Made by a program: the position numbers and the translations under genes. Below the pieces are notes generated by a model that had not been told where the DNA came from, did not search any database, and was given only the letters and a program-made list of their open reading frames with translations. 64,000 nt of DNA from Collinsella aerofaciens (GTDB lineage Bacteria; Actinomycetota; Coriobacteriia; Coriobacteriales; Coriobacteriaceae): positions 23,824-87,823 of the forward strand of contig NZ_JAHONA010000008.1 of assembly GCF_019131995.1 (NCBI RefSeq). Direction: 5' to 3'. Position 1 is the first letter of the stretch. Each line of letters starts with the position of its first letter. This document shows positions 17,869-33,557 of the stretch, piece by piece.

Positions 17869-17940
17869 AGTTGCGGCGGAATAGTTCCTGTTTAAGGCCT
17901 CTGAAGGCCCAAGCAGGAACTATTCCACCGCAACTTATTT
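17869..17940 (+). repeat. GTTGCGG-GGAATAGTTCCTG hairpin repeat, copy B
   Basis: Left arm 17869-17890 and right arm 17914-17936 pair over 22 bases with one mismatch; TTATTTT follows. An inner AGGCCT...AGGCC hairpin caps it. It follows the MFS gene and probably serves as its terminator. Confidence 0.85.
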
Positions 17941-18006
17941 TGGGGAAGAGGATACAAGCCGGGCATACAATGGATGTCGTTGTGTTGAGCTTACCAGGAG
18001 GTTGCT

Positions 18007-19383
18007 ATGTGGGCATACGAGACGACGTTCTATCAGATCTATCCGCTGGGCTTTTGCGGAGCTCCGCGCGAAAACGCCGCGCCCGTTGCCGAGGACGAAC
18101 TCTCCCAAGCTGCCGGCACTGCACCCAACCCCGATGCCCCCATCATGAAAATCGCCCAATGGGCCGATTACCTGCAGGAACTCGGTATTGGCGCTGTGCT
18201 CATCAACCCGCCGCTCGAGTCTGATAGCCACGGCTACGATACGCGCAGCCTGCGCCATCTCGACCGTCGCCTGGGCGGGGATGCCGACTTTGCCGCCGTG
18301 TGCGAGACACTGCATGCCCATGGCATTCGCGTGGTGCTCGATGCCGTCTTCAACCACGTCGGTCGCGGCTTTTGGGCTTTCCGAGATGTGCAGGAGCGCA
18401 AGTGGGACTCGCCCTACAAGGACTGGTTTCACATCAGCTTTGACGGCGACTCCTGCTATGGCGACGGCTTTTGGTACGAGGGCTGGGAAGGTCATTTTGA
18501 GCTTGTGAAGCTCAACCTGCAAAATCCCGCCGTGGTCGATTACCTGCTTGAGTCCGTGCGTCGCTGGGCCGAGGCCTTTGGCGTCGACGGCCTGCGCTTG
18601 GACGTTGCCTATATGCTCGACCGCGACTTCATGCGCCGCCTGCACGCCTTTACCCGTGAGCTCAAGCCCGACTTTGTGCCAATCGGCGAGACGCTCCACG
18701 GCGACTACAATCAGATCGTCAACGACGAGATGCTCGACTCGTGCACCAACTACGAGTGCTACAAGGGCCTGTACTCCAGCTTTAACTCGGTCAACATGTT
18801 CGAGATCGCCCATTCGCTGCACCGCCAGTTTGGCGGCGATCCGTGGTGCATCTACCGCGGCAAACATCTGCTGTCGTTTGTCGACAACCACGACGTGCCG
18901 CGCCTGGCGAGCATCCTCACCGACAAGTCGTGCCTGCGTCCCGCCTATGGCATGCTCTTTGGCATGCCGGGCATCCCGTGCGTCTACTATGGCAGCGAGT
19001 GGGGAATTGCCGGCGAAAAGGGCGGCCCCGATGGCGACTGGGCACTGCGACCTGCGCTCAATGAGCCTGCGCCCAACGAGCTGACGGCGTTCATCACGCA
19101 GCTTGCGTACCTTCGCTCGGCCGACGACGCGGCTGCCCGTGCTCTCAACTACGGTGCCTACCGCAACGTGGTGATCCAGAACAAGCAGCTGCTGTTCGAG
19201 CGCGCCTGTGACGGCGCGACGGTACTCGTGGCGGTGAATGCCGTGGGTGAGCCTTACACCTTTGGCGCCGGCGAGCTCAACGGCTCCTTCGTCGACCTGC
19301 TTGCCGACGATGCGCCCACGGTCGAGCTGACGGGTACCCTTGAGCTTGCACCCTACGAGGTGCGCTATCTGTTGAGAGCCTAG
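18007..19383 (+). CDS. Glycoside hydrolase family 13 (alpha-amylase family) enzyme
   Basis: 458 residues, ATG with CAGGAGG six bases upstream, no signal peptide. The four GH13 regions are present: DAVFNHVG (112-119), GLRLDVAYM with nucleophile D199, IGETLH with acid/base E228, and FVDNHD with D296. The C-terminus is a short beta domain. The substrate is probably an intracellular alpha-glucoside or maltodextrin (family knowledge). It is followed three bases later by a DNA glycosylase gene, probably just co-transcribed. Confidence 0.9.
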   Translation: MWAYETTFYQIYPLGFCGAPRENAAPVAEDELSQAAGTAPNPDAPIMKIAQWADYLQELGIGAVLINPPLESDSHGYDTRSLRHLDRRLGGDADFAAVCETLHAHGIRVVLDAVFNHVGRGFWAFRDVQERKWDSPYKDWFHISFDGDSCYGDGFWYEGWEGHFELVKLNLQNPAVVDYLLESVRRWAEAFGVDGLRLDVAYMLDRDFMRRLHAFTRELKPDFVPIGETLHGDYNQIVNDEMLDSCTNYECYKGLYSSFNSVNMFEIAHSLHRQFGGDPWCIYRGKHLLSFVDNHDVPRLASILTDKSCLRPAYGMLFGMPGIPCVYYGSEWGIAGEKGGPDGDWALRPALNEPAPNELTAFITQLAYLRSADDAAARALNYGAYRNVVIQNKQLLFERACDGATVLVAVNAVGEPYTFGAGELNGSFVDLLADDAPTVELTGTLELAPYEVRYLLRA

Positions 19384-19386
19384 CCC

Positions 19387-19950
19387 ATGGCCGTGTCTAA
19401 CGAGGGCTATCAACATATTGAGCATGGGTTTGAGCCTGTGTTCGACCAGCGCTCGCGCGTTTTGGTGCTGGGGTCGTTTCCCTCGGTGCTCTCGCGTGCC
19501 AATGCCTTCTACTATGGCAATCCGCAGAACCGCTTTTGGCGTGTGATGGCCGCGTGCCTCGGTGTATCCGTGCCGTCCAACGAGGGCGATCCTTTGGCAA
19601 ACGGTGAGCCCGCGACGCTCGATGCCTCCATTGCCGCCAAGCGGGCCATGCTGCTGAACGGCGGCGTGGCCCTGTGGGATGTGATCGAGAGCTGCGACAT
19701 TAAGGGCTCGAGTGATGCGAGCATTCGCAACGTTGTGCCGGCACATATCGAGTGCATTACCGACGTGGCTCCCATTGAGCAGGTGATATGCAACGGTGGT
19801 ACAGCTGGCCGGCTCTACAAGCGCTATCTACAAGAACGCACCGGGCTGCCCGCCATCGTCCTGCCCTCGACAAGTCCTGCCAATGCGGCCTGGCGCCTGG
19901 AGCGGCTTGTTGAGCGTTGGCACGAAGCTGTTGACTGGGTCGCTCTGTAA
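19387..19950 (+). CDS. Hypoxanthine (deoxyinosine)-DNA glycosylase, UDG family 6
   Basis: 187 residues. HGFEPVFDQRSRVLVLGSFPSVLSR and AFYYGNPQNRFWRVM match the hypoxanthine-DNA glycosylase group of the uracil-DNA glycosylase superfamily; LPSTSPANA supplies the second conserved loop. The enzyme removes deaminated adenine from DNA. It starts three bases after the GH13 stop and its stop codon almost touches the convergent gene at 19952. Confidence 0.88.
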   Translation: MAVSNEGYQHIEHGFEPVFDQRSRVLVLGSFPSVLSRANAFYYGNPQNRFWRVMAACLGVSVPSNEGDPLANGEPATLDASIAAKRAMLLNGGVALWDVIESCDIKGSSDASIRNVVPAHIECITDVAPIEQVICNGGTAGRLYKRYLQERTGLPAIVLPSTSPANAAWRLERLVERWHEAVDWVAL

Positions 19951-19951
19951 T

Positions 19952-20614
19952 TTAGATATTTGATTGAGCATAGGCGCCGAGGCGTCTGATGATGACGCGC
20001 CAGATTGGTGCGGGCACGGCGGGCTCGACACGCACCATGCCGTCGGCGTCGACGCTACCGGCATTGCCACCGCCAAGCAGCTGCGCATGCTCAACGGAGC
20101 AGCCCATGCGCACGGCGCCTACAAGCTTATCCATCGCTTCGGAAAATGGCCGGCGCAAGAGGCCCATACGCGGGGAGTGACGAAGCGCCGCAATACCGCT
20201 GCCGGCACAGACGACAACGCCGCCGCACCACAATTGGTCACGGCGCTCGCATGCCTTGTGTAGACGAACGGCGGTCCTGTGCGCCTGCTCAGCGCCCTCT
20301 TGTGTGGCTCGAATCACGGCATAGACACGCGTTCCCGTACCGCCAAAGCGCTCAAGCGCCTGCTCGATGGCTGTCAACGTCTTATCGTCAGCCACATCTT
20401 CAATGGCCAGCACGATGCCATCGGCAACGCTGCCGGCGTCATTTGCCTTCAAGTCGACCGGGTGGGGGAGTGCGGTGCCGGAAAGCTGTGCATAGGCGGT
20501 GATGGCATCCTGCAGGTCCCAGAGCAAAAACTCAAGATCGTCGCTATTGGGAATGCTGATATACGCAATGGTTTGCAGTGTTTTTGGTACATCGCCGCGT
20601 GCGGTCGTCTCCAT
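19952..20614 (-). CDS. Conserved hypothetical protein, possibly flavodoxin-like
   Basis: 220 residues. Supported as a gene by a strong ribosome site (GGAAAGGAGGCAGC-ATG), by convergent packing with the glycosylase, and by alternating beta/alpha pattern: IAYISIPNSDDLEFLLWDLQDAI, ADGIVLAIEDVADDKTLTAIEQAL, TRVYAVIRAT and LWCGGVVVCAGSGIA. The segment PRMGLLRRPFSEAMDKLVGAVRMG recalls NAD(P)H-dependent flavoprotein families. I do not recognise a definite function. Confidence 0.6.
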   Translation of the reverse strand: METTARGDVPKTLQTIAYISIPNSDDLEFLLWDLQDAITAYAQLSGTALPHPVDLKANDAGSVADGIVLAIEDVADDKTLTAIEQALERFGGTGTRVYAVIRATQEGAEQAHRTAVRLHKACERRDQLWCGGVVVCAGSGIAALRHSPRMGLLRRPFSEAMDKLVGAVRMGCSVEHAQLLGGGNAGSVDADGMVRVEPAVPAPIWRVIIRRLGAYAQSNI

Positions 20615-20707
20615 GCTGCCTCCTTTCCGGTTGGTTTCCGTTTAGGTTACACCGTCTGGTGGCGCCCCGCCGCGCTATCCTAGTGCAACCCTTACGAAAG
20701 GAACGCC

Positions 20708-21844
20708 ATGCGTCTGCCCATGAATACCTCGCTTGCCACGCTCAAGCCCTCCGGCATCCGTCGGATTAACGCGCTCGCCGCCCAGCATCCGGGGTGCATC
20801 GCGCTCGCGCTCGGCGAGCCCGATTTTCCCACGCCCGATGTGATTAGCGCCGAGGTGACCGCCGCACTGGACCGCGGCGACACGCACTATCCGCCCAACA
20901 ACGGTCGCCCCGCCCTGCGTGAGGCGTTATCTGCCTACATGGGGGATGCGGGCCTTACGTTTTCGGCGGACGAGGTCATTCTGACCGACGGTGCGACCGA
21001 GGCCCTGTCGGCAGCATTCATGGCTATGCTCAACCCAGGCGACGAGGTCATTATTCCCACGCCGGCCTTTGGCCTGTACGAGAGCATCGTCGTGGCCAAT
21101 CACGCCAAGGCGGTCTTTTTGGATACGGAGCCTGCGCAATTCCAGATTGACGAGGACGCACTTCGTGCTTACGTGACGCCGGCGACCAAGGCCATCGTCA
21201 TCTGCTCGCCCAACAATCCTACGGGTTGCATCCTCAACACGGCGTCGCTCGACGCCGTGGCGCGCGTGGCGGAGGAGGCGGGCATCTACGTGGTCTGCGA
21301 CGATGTATACAACCGCCTGGTCTACGTGGACGGCTACGAGCGCTTTGCCCAGCGCCACCCGGAGCTACGCGAGCAGACGGTAGTCATCGAGAGCTTCTCC
21401 AAACCCTGGGCCATGACCGGCTGGCGTTTGGGCTGGCTCGCAGCCGCAGCCCCCGTCATCGCCGAGATCGCAAAGGCCCACCAATACTTAGTATCGAGCG
21501 CCGTCTCCTTCGAAATGGACGCCGCAGCCCGAGCCCTCACCGTCGACCCAACTCCCATGCTCGAAGTCTACCGAGCCCGTCGCGAACGCGTACTCGCAAC
21601 CTTAGACGCCATGGGCCTCGACGTAGTAGAGCCCGCAGGAGCCTTCTACACTTTCCCGAGCATCAAAAAGTTCGGCCTAACAAGTGAGGACTTCTGCATC
21701 AAAGCCATCAAAGAGGCAAACGTAGCCCTAGTCCCTGGAAACTGCTTCGGCACCGAAGGCCACATCCGCCTAAGCTACTGCGTCTCCGACGAAAACCTGG
21801 ACGAAGGCCTCCACCGCCTGTCCACCTTCGTCTCAACCCTATAG
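20708..21844 (+). CDS. PLP-dependent aminotransferase, class I/II (aspartate-aminotransferase fold)
   Basis: 378 residues, ATG with GAAAGGA 5 bases upstream. ALGEPDFPTP, HYPPNNGRPALREA, SPNNPTGCI, CDDVYNRLVY and ESFSKPWAMTGWRLGW are the standard motifs; K232 is the PLP lysine and R240 region binds the phosphate. The exact substrate pair is not fixed. The last third (from about 21475) changes codon use sharply, with TTA, GTA, CGA, GGA and GCA codons that are rare in the first part, suggesting a recombined 3' segment. Confidence 0.92.
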   Translation: MRLPMNTSLATLKPSGIRRINALAAQHPGCIALALGEPDFPTPDVISAEVTAALDRGDTHYPPNNGRPALREALSAYMGDAGLTFSADEVILTDGATEALSAAFMAMLNPGDEVIIPTPAFGLYESIVVANHAKAVFLDTEPAQFQIDEDALRAYVTPATKAIVICSPNNPTGCILNTASLDAVARVAEEAGIYVVCDDVYNRLVYVDGYERFAQRHPELREQTVVIESFSKPWAMTGWRLGWLAAAAPVIAEIAKAHQYLVSSAVSFEMDAAARALTVDPTPMLEVYRARRERVLATLDAMGLDVVEPAGAFYTFPSIKKFGLTSEDFCIKAIKEANVALVPGNCFGTEGHIRLSYCVSDENLDEGLHRLSTFVSTL

Positions 21845-21894
21845 CCATCAGGGACGCAACACATCAGCCCACCGACATAAGGATTATGCGTGGG

Positions 21895-22115
21895 GGCGTC
21901 GCTCAACGGAAAACCGGGCTGCCCCAAAGTCACCGCAGGCCGCGCCGCCGAAGGCCGGGCGCAAGGTTTCGTAGATTCCGCACGAGCCGGAAAGCACTTA
22001 ATGTGCTTTCCGAGCGAGCCCAGGACCTGACCGAGCGAAAACCTTGCGCCCGGCCTTCGGCGGCGCGGCCGGATGGTGGAATTGTGTGCAGCCCGGTTTT
22101 CCGTTGACCGACGCC
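21895..22115. repeat. Long-arm hairpin element, copy 1
   Basis: Inner arms 21939-21969 and 22039-22069 are perfectly complementary over 31 bases. Outer arms 21895-21922 and 22088-22115 match over 28 with one mismatch. The core between them contains TTCCGCACG, the hairpin GGAAAGCAC-loop TTAAT-complement, and CAGGAC, shared with copies 34763-34903 and 63613-63749, while the arms differ completely. No convincing gene. It fills most of the 504-bp gap before rplJ and its right end overlaps the rplJ promoter. Confidence 0.92.
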
Positions 22116-22132
22116 GGGGTCCCCGCCATAAT
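22104..22132 (+). promoter_or_regulatory. Promoter of rplJ-rplL
   Basis: TTGACC (22104-22109), 17-base spacer, CATAAT (22127-22132). The -35 box lies inside the outer right arm of the hairpin element. Confidence 0.75.
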
Positions 22133-22147
22133 ACTTTCGGTTCACGC

Positions 22148-22232
22148 ACGAATCCGCTGCCAGAGACAGCCGGCGCAAACGGGTCTTACCCGCGAGCTTA
22201 ATGGGACTTCCCGCCAGCCGAGGTGGTCGAGT
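22148..22232 (+). ncRNA. Ribosomal protein L10 leader
   Basis: The rplJ leader shows the two conserved parts of the L10-leader family: CAGAGACAGCCGGCG and, further on, GAGCTTAATGGGACTTCCCG...CCGAGGT. L10(L12)4 binds this kink-turn-like structure and represses its own operon. A terminator follows, so control is probably by transcription attenuation. Confidence 0.85.
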
Positions 22233-22246
22233 AGATATGTCTTCTC

Positions 22247-22283
22247 GCCCCCGTCGCTCATGCAGCGCGGGGGCTTTCTTTTT
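22247..22283 (+). terminator. Attenuator terminator in the rplJ leader
   Basis: Stem 22247-22258/22264-22274 (GCCCCCGTCGCT and near-complement), followed by CTTTCTTTTT. It lies between the L10-binding leader and the rplJ start. Confidence 0.85.
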
Positions 22284-22348
22284 GGACATGCCCCCGTCAC
22301 GTCCTTGTGGCGGACCGTGCCCGGAAAGAATTCGAGGAGGTGTAATTC

Positions 22349-22870
22349 ATGCCCCAGCAGTACAAAATCGACAAGGTTGCAGAGATCGAGTCCCGTATCG
22401 CCGAGAACGCCGGTCTGTTCGTCGTCAACTACAACGGTCTGACGGTTAAGCAGGCTCAGGAGCTGCGTCATCAGCTTCGCGAGTGCGGCGCCGAGATGAA
22501 GGTCTACAAGAACAACCTGGTCAAGATCGCTCTCAAGAACCAGGAGCAGCCCGAGCTCGACGAGATCCTCGCCGGCCCCGTCGCTTATGTGTTCTACGAG
22601 TCCGAGCCGGTCGAGGCCGCTAAGGCCCTTAAGGACTTCTCCGCTAAGTACAAGGGCGTCCTTGAGATCAAGGGCGGTATCTCCGACGGCAAGGCCGTTT
22701 CCGCTGATGATGTTAAGGCTATCGCCGAGCTGCCCACCAAGGATCAGCTTCTCGGCCAGATCGCCGGTCTCATCTCCGGTTTCGCTCGCGACATCGCTGT
22801 CTGCGTCAACGGCGTTTCCTCTGGTCTCGCTCGTTCGATCCAGCAGGTCTCCGAGCAGAAGGCAGCCTAG
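22349..22870 (+). CDS. rplJ: 50S ribosomal protein L10
   Basis: 173 residues, the family length. N-terminal rRNA-binding domain (KIDKVAEIESRIAENAGLFVVNYNGLTVKQAQELRHQLR) and C-terminal helix that docks L7/L12 dimers (LISGFARDIAVCVNGVSSGLARSIQQV). Strong ribosome site GAGGAGGTG before the ATG. Transcribed with rplL 102 bases downstream. Confidence 0.98.
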   Translation: MPQQYKIDKVAEIESRIAENAGLFVVNYNGLTVKQAQELRHQLRECGAEMKVYKNNLVKIALKNQEQPELDEILAGPVAYVFYESEPVEAAKALKDFSAKYKGVLEIKGGISDGKAVSADDVKAIAELPTKDQLLGQIAGLISGFARDIAVCVNGVSSGLARSIQQVSEQKAA

Positions 22871-22972
22871 TTGCTGTTTTCACCCGCGGCGGCAACGCCG
22901 CACCCCTGGCGCATTCGCGTCGTGTTTTAACTGATCTCCGTGCATCCGCACGGAAACCGAAAGGACTTAGAA

Positions 22973-23350
22973 ATGGCTAAGCTTACCACCGATGAGATCA
23001 TCGATGCTCTTAAGGAAATGACCCTTCTCGAGGCTTCCGAGCTCGTCAAGGCTATCGAGGACACCTTCGGCGTTTCCGCCGCTGCTCCTGCCGCTGTTGT
23101 CGCCGCTCCCGCTGCTGGCGCTGCTGAGGCCGAGGAGAAGACCGAGTTTGACGTCGTGCTCGAGGGCTTCGGCGACAACAAGATCCAGGTCATCAAGGCC
23201 GTCCGTGAGCTCACCAACCTTGGCCTGAAGGAGGCCAAGGAGGTCGTCGAGGGCGCTCCCAAGGCTGTTCTCGAGGGTGCCAAGAAGGAGGACGCCGAGG
23301 CTGCCAAGGAGAAGCTCGAGGCTGCTGGCGCTGCTGTCACCCTCAAGTAA
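22973..23350 (+). CDS. rplL: 50S ribosomal protein L7/L12
   Basis: 125 residues from the ATG with GAAAGGA upstream. N-terminal dimerisation helices, an alanine-rich hinge ([21 protein letters not shown]), then the C-terminal domain [32 protein letters not shown] that recruits translation factors. The longer in-frame start at 22940 lies in the spacer and lacks a ribosome site. Confidence 0.98.
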   Translation: MAKLTTDEIIDALKEMTLLEASELVKAIEDTFGVSAAAPAAVVAAPAAGAAEAEEKTEFDVVLEGFGDNKIQVIKAVRELTNLGLKEAKEVVEGAPKAVLEGAKKEDAEAAKEKLEAAGAAVTLK

Positions 23351-23377
23351 TCAGGCTTTCTCGCCAGATTTCTTTGC

Positions 23378-23412
23378 AGACGGGGTTCGCATTGCGAGCC
23401 CCGTCTTTTTTG
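23378..23412 (+). terminator. Intrinsic terminator of rplJ-rplL
   Basis: Stem AGACGGGG...CCCCGTCT (23378-23389/23395-23406) followed by TTTTTT. Confidence 0.93.
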
Positions 23413-23540
23413 TTTTTCGGTCCCTCGACATCGGTAGCTCAAACTGCCATGTTCTGTGATTTGCGTCGTATCGGGCACCCTGCCGTTGGGCAATAAAATT
23501 GCACCATTCGAGCAATAATTTGCGTTGACCTGCTGAAGAA

Positions 23541-23568
23541 TTGTCTCTGCCTTGTAGCGACATATAGT
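23541..23568 (+). promoter_or_regulatory. Candidate galU promoter
   Basis: TTGTCT, 16 bases, TATAGT, about 97 bases before the galU start. The remaining 314-bp gap from 23351 holds the rplL terminator and no gene that I can see. Confidence 0.4.
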
Positions 23569-23664
23569 TCCAGCGGTAAGATGCTTAGGTATCGCAATTT
23601 GGTCTGCGGCTGTGTGCCGCACGCATGGGGCGCTTTTGCGCCTGCGAAAGGATCTTTGAATAAC

Positions 23665-24573
23665 ATGAAGGCAATCATCCCCGCCGCCGGTCTTGGCACG
23701 CGTTTTCTGCCTGGCACCAAGTGCACGCCCAAAGAGATGCTGCCGGTGCTCGACAAGCCCGTCATTCAGTACGTCGTCGAGGAGGCGCTCGACCCCGAGG
23801 AAGTCGACGACGCCATCATCGTTACTTCTCCCGGTAAGCCCGAGCTACTGAACTACTTCCAGCCCGATCGCTCGCTCGAGAACCTGCTGCGCGAGCGCGG
23901 CAAGAACGCCTATGCCGATGCCGTCGCCCACGCTGGCGGTATGCCGGTCGACTTCCGCTATCAGTACGAGCCCAAGGGCCTCGGCCATGCTATTCGCTCT
24001 GCTGCCGACGCCGTGGCAGGGGAGAACTTCCTGGTTCTTCTGGGCGACTACGTTGTGCCTAACCGCGACATCTGCGACAAGATGCTCGCCGTTTCCAAGG
24101 AGCACGGTGGCGCTTCGGTTATCGCCGTCGCTGCTTGCTCGCCCGAGGAAGTCAGCCGCTACGGCGTTATCGCCGGTGAGCGCGTCGGTTCGCTCGAGGG
24201 TGCCGAGGACGTTGCCGATGCAGAGCCGGGCGCTGTCTGGCGCATCGGCGGTCTGGTCGAGAAGCCCGCTCCCGAGGCGGCTCCGTCCAATCTGTACATC
24301 GTCGGTCGCTACCTGCTGAGCCCGCTGGTCATGGACCTGCTGGCAGATCAGCAGGCCGGCAAGGGCGGCGAGATCCAGCTCACCGACGCCATGGCCCGTT
24401 CGCTCGACCGCGAGGCCATGTATGCCGTCGTCATTGACCCGCTGTCGGGCTACGACACCGGCACTCCCTCTGGCTGGATGGCCACCAACGCCCTCATGGC
24501 CGCAAGCGACCCCCGCTTTGCCGATGCCTTCTGGGATGCCATCGACGAGCGCGGCGGATTGATGCGCAAGTAA
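23665..24573 (+). CDS. galU: UTP-glucose-1-phosphate uridylyltransferase
   Basis: 302 residues from MKAIIPAAGLGTRFLPGTK, the nucleotide-binding signature of this family; the in-frame ATG 84 bases upstream gives residues absent from the family. Other motifs: KEMLPVLDKPVIQYVVEEAL, EPKGLGHAI, VLLGDYVV (metal aspartate), GGLVEKP and GYDTGTPSGW. It makes UDP-glucose for cell-surface glycans and galactose metabolism. The variant GDYVVPN replaces the more common GDD. Confidence 0.96.
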   Translation: MKAIIPAAGLGTRFLPGTKCTPKEMLPVLDKPVIQYVVEEALDPEEVDDAIIVTSPGKPELLNYFQPDRSLENLLRERGKNAYADAVAHAGGMPVDFRYQYEPKGLGHAIRSAADAVAGENFLVLLGDYVVPNRDICDKMLAVSKEHGGASVIAVAACSPEEVSRYGVIAGERVGSLEGAEDVADAEPGAVWRIGGLVEKPAPEAAPSNLYIVGRYLLSPLVMDLLADQQAGKGGEIQLTDAMARSLDREAMYAVVIDPLSGYDTGTPSGWMATNALMAASDPRFADAFWDAIDERGGLMRK

Positions 24574-24593
24574 GCCTTCGGGCATCGACATTT

Positions 24594-24626
24594 ACGGGCG
24601 CGGACCTCGGTTCGCGCCCGTTTTTT
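24594..24626 (+). terminator. Intrinsic terminator of galU
   Basis: ACGGGCGCG...CGCGCCCGT (24594-24602/24613-24621) followed by TTTTT. Confidence 0.93.
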
Positions 24627-24759
24627 ATAAGAGCTGCGATTGCCGGCTCTCTGTTCACAGAAAATATATGAACAGATGTTCGATACACATACATCTACCT
24701 GCGTGTTTTCTGTCGAAAAACTTTGCTACTCCAAAAACTCAATCGCGTCAAGGCTTTTC

Positions 24760-24787
24760 TTGCCCAACGGTCGGTACCTGATAAACT
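24760..24787 (+). promoter_or_regulatory. Candidate promoter of rpoB-rpoC
   Basis: TTGCCC, 16 bases, TAAACT, ending 73 bases before the rpoB start. The 287-bp gap also holds the palindrome GAACA-GA-TGTTC at 24670-24681. Confidence 0.45.
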
Positions 24788-24860
24788 ATTAGGTTGCGAT
24801 AACTGGCGAAGCTATGCCTCGCCAACCCACCGAGCATTTCCGTGAAGGAGGAAAAACCTG

Positions 24861-28352
<3,492 letters not shown>

Positions 28353-28358
28353 TTGACT

Positions 28359-32837
<4,479 letters not shown>

Positions 32838-32863
32838 TTTCCTAGTACGTTAACCGCCCTTCC

Positions 32864-32900
32864 AAAGACCCGCTTCCCAACAGGGAAGCGGGTCTTTTTT
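32864..32900 (+). terminator. Intrinsic terminator of rpoB-rpoC
   Basis: Fifteen-base perfect stem 32864-32878/32883-32897 (AAAGACCCGCTTCCC) around AACA, then TTTTTT. Confidence 0.95.
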
Positions 32901-32907
32901 GTTGAAG

Positions 32908-32948
32908 AAAACCTGTCAATAAGGGACAGGTTTATTTTGGTAGGTTTT
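32908..32948. repeat. Palindromic repeat AAAACCTGTC...TAGGTTTT, GGGACA family
   Basis: Reads AAAACCTGTCAATAAGGGAC then AGGTTTATTTTGGTAGGTTTT; reverse complement of 6272-6312 with two or three changes. Lies directly after the rpoC terminator. Confidence 0.8.
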
Positions 32949-32961
32949 TACTGCTTGAATT

Positions 32962-32988
32962 TGAAACATTTTGTCCGGCCAGAGCGTA
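32962..32988 (+). promoter_or_regulatory. Candidate ECF-type promoter of the sigma/partner operon
   Basis: TGAAAC (32962-32967), 17 bases, CGTA (32985-32988). This matches the SigW-like ECF pattern TGAAAC-N16/17-CGTA and lies 50 bases upstream of the sigma gene, as expected for an autoregulated ECF factor. Confidence 0.6.
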
Positions 32989-33038
32989 TCTATGGTGAGG
33001 GCCTCAGAAAGAATCATTAACGTCACCGGGAGGTGATT

Positions 33039-33557
33039 ATGGAAGAACAAGCATTTAGACAGGCGGTCGAAGATCACCGGGATGTCGTGTTTCGGATCGC
33101 ATTGACGTACCTGCGCGATCGTGCCGATGCCGACGATGTCGCTCAAGACGTCTTTCTGAAGTTACTCAAAAGCGATGCCCAATTTGAAAGCTGGGAACAT
33201 CTTCGTCGCTGGCTTATCCGGGTCACGATCAATGAATGCAAATCGCTCTTTCGAAAGCCATGGAGGCGTGTGGAGGATATTGAGAACCTGGCCGATTCGC
33301 TTTCGGCGGCGCAGGATGAGACCAAGGCCGTCCTGTCAGATGTCATGCGGCTTCCGGAACGATTCCGTATCCCCATCGTGCTCTTTTACTATCTGGGCTT
33401 CTCGACTTCAGAGATTGCCGAGTTGCTGCACGTACCAGCCGCGACAGTTCGAACGCGTTTAGCTCGCGGCAGATCGAAACTCAAGTTCATCCTAGAGGAG
33501 GGCGACCGTGAAATCCAACCAAATCAAGCAGGCCTTCGAGTCCGTCCAAGCCGATAG
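33039..33557 (+). CDS. ECF-family RNA polymerase sigma factor
   Basis: 172 residues from the ATG with GGGAGG 6 bases upstream. Region 2: RIALTYLRDRADADDVAQDVFLKLL (core binding and -10 melting). Region 4: LPERFRIPIVLFYYLGFSTSEIAELLHVPAATVRTRLARGRSKLK, a helix-turn-helix for the -35 element. Its end overlaps the next gene by 50 bases, so the two are coupled. The stimulus is unknown; the matching promoter upstream suggests autoregulation. Confidence 0.93.
   Translation: MEEQAFRQAVEDHRDVVFRIALTYLRDRADADDVAQDVFLKLLKSDAQFESWEHLRRWLIRVTINECKSLFRKPWRRVEDIENLADSLSAAQDETKAVLSDVMRLPERFRIPIVLFYYLGFSTSEIAELLHVPAATVRTRLARGRSKLKFILEEGDREIQPNQAGLRVRPSR

Noticed and set aside
21895..22115. Miniature inverted-repeat transposon (MITE)
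   Set aside because: A MITE should keep its terminal repeats between copies. Here the ends differ completely and only the centre is shared, and no clear target duplication is visible.
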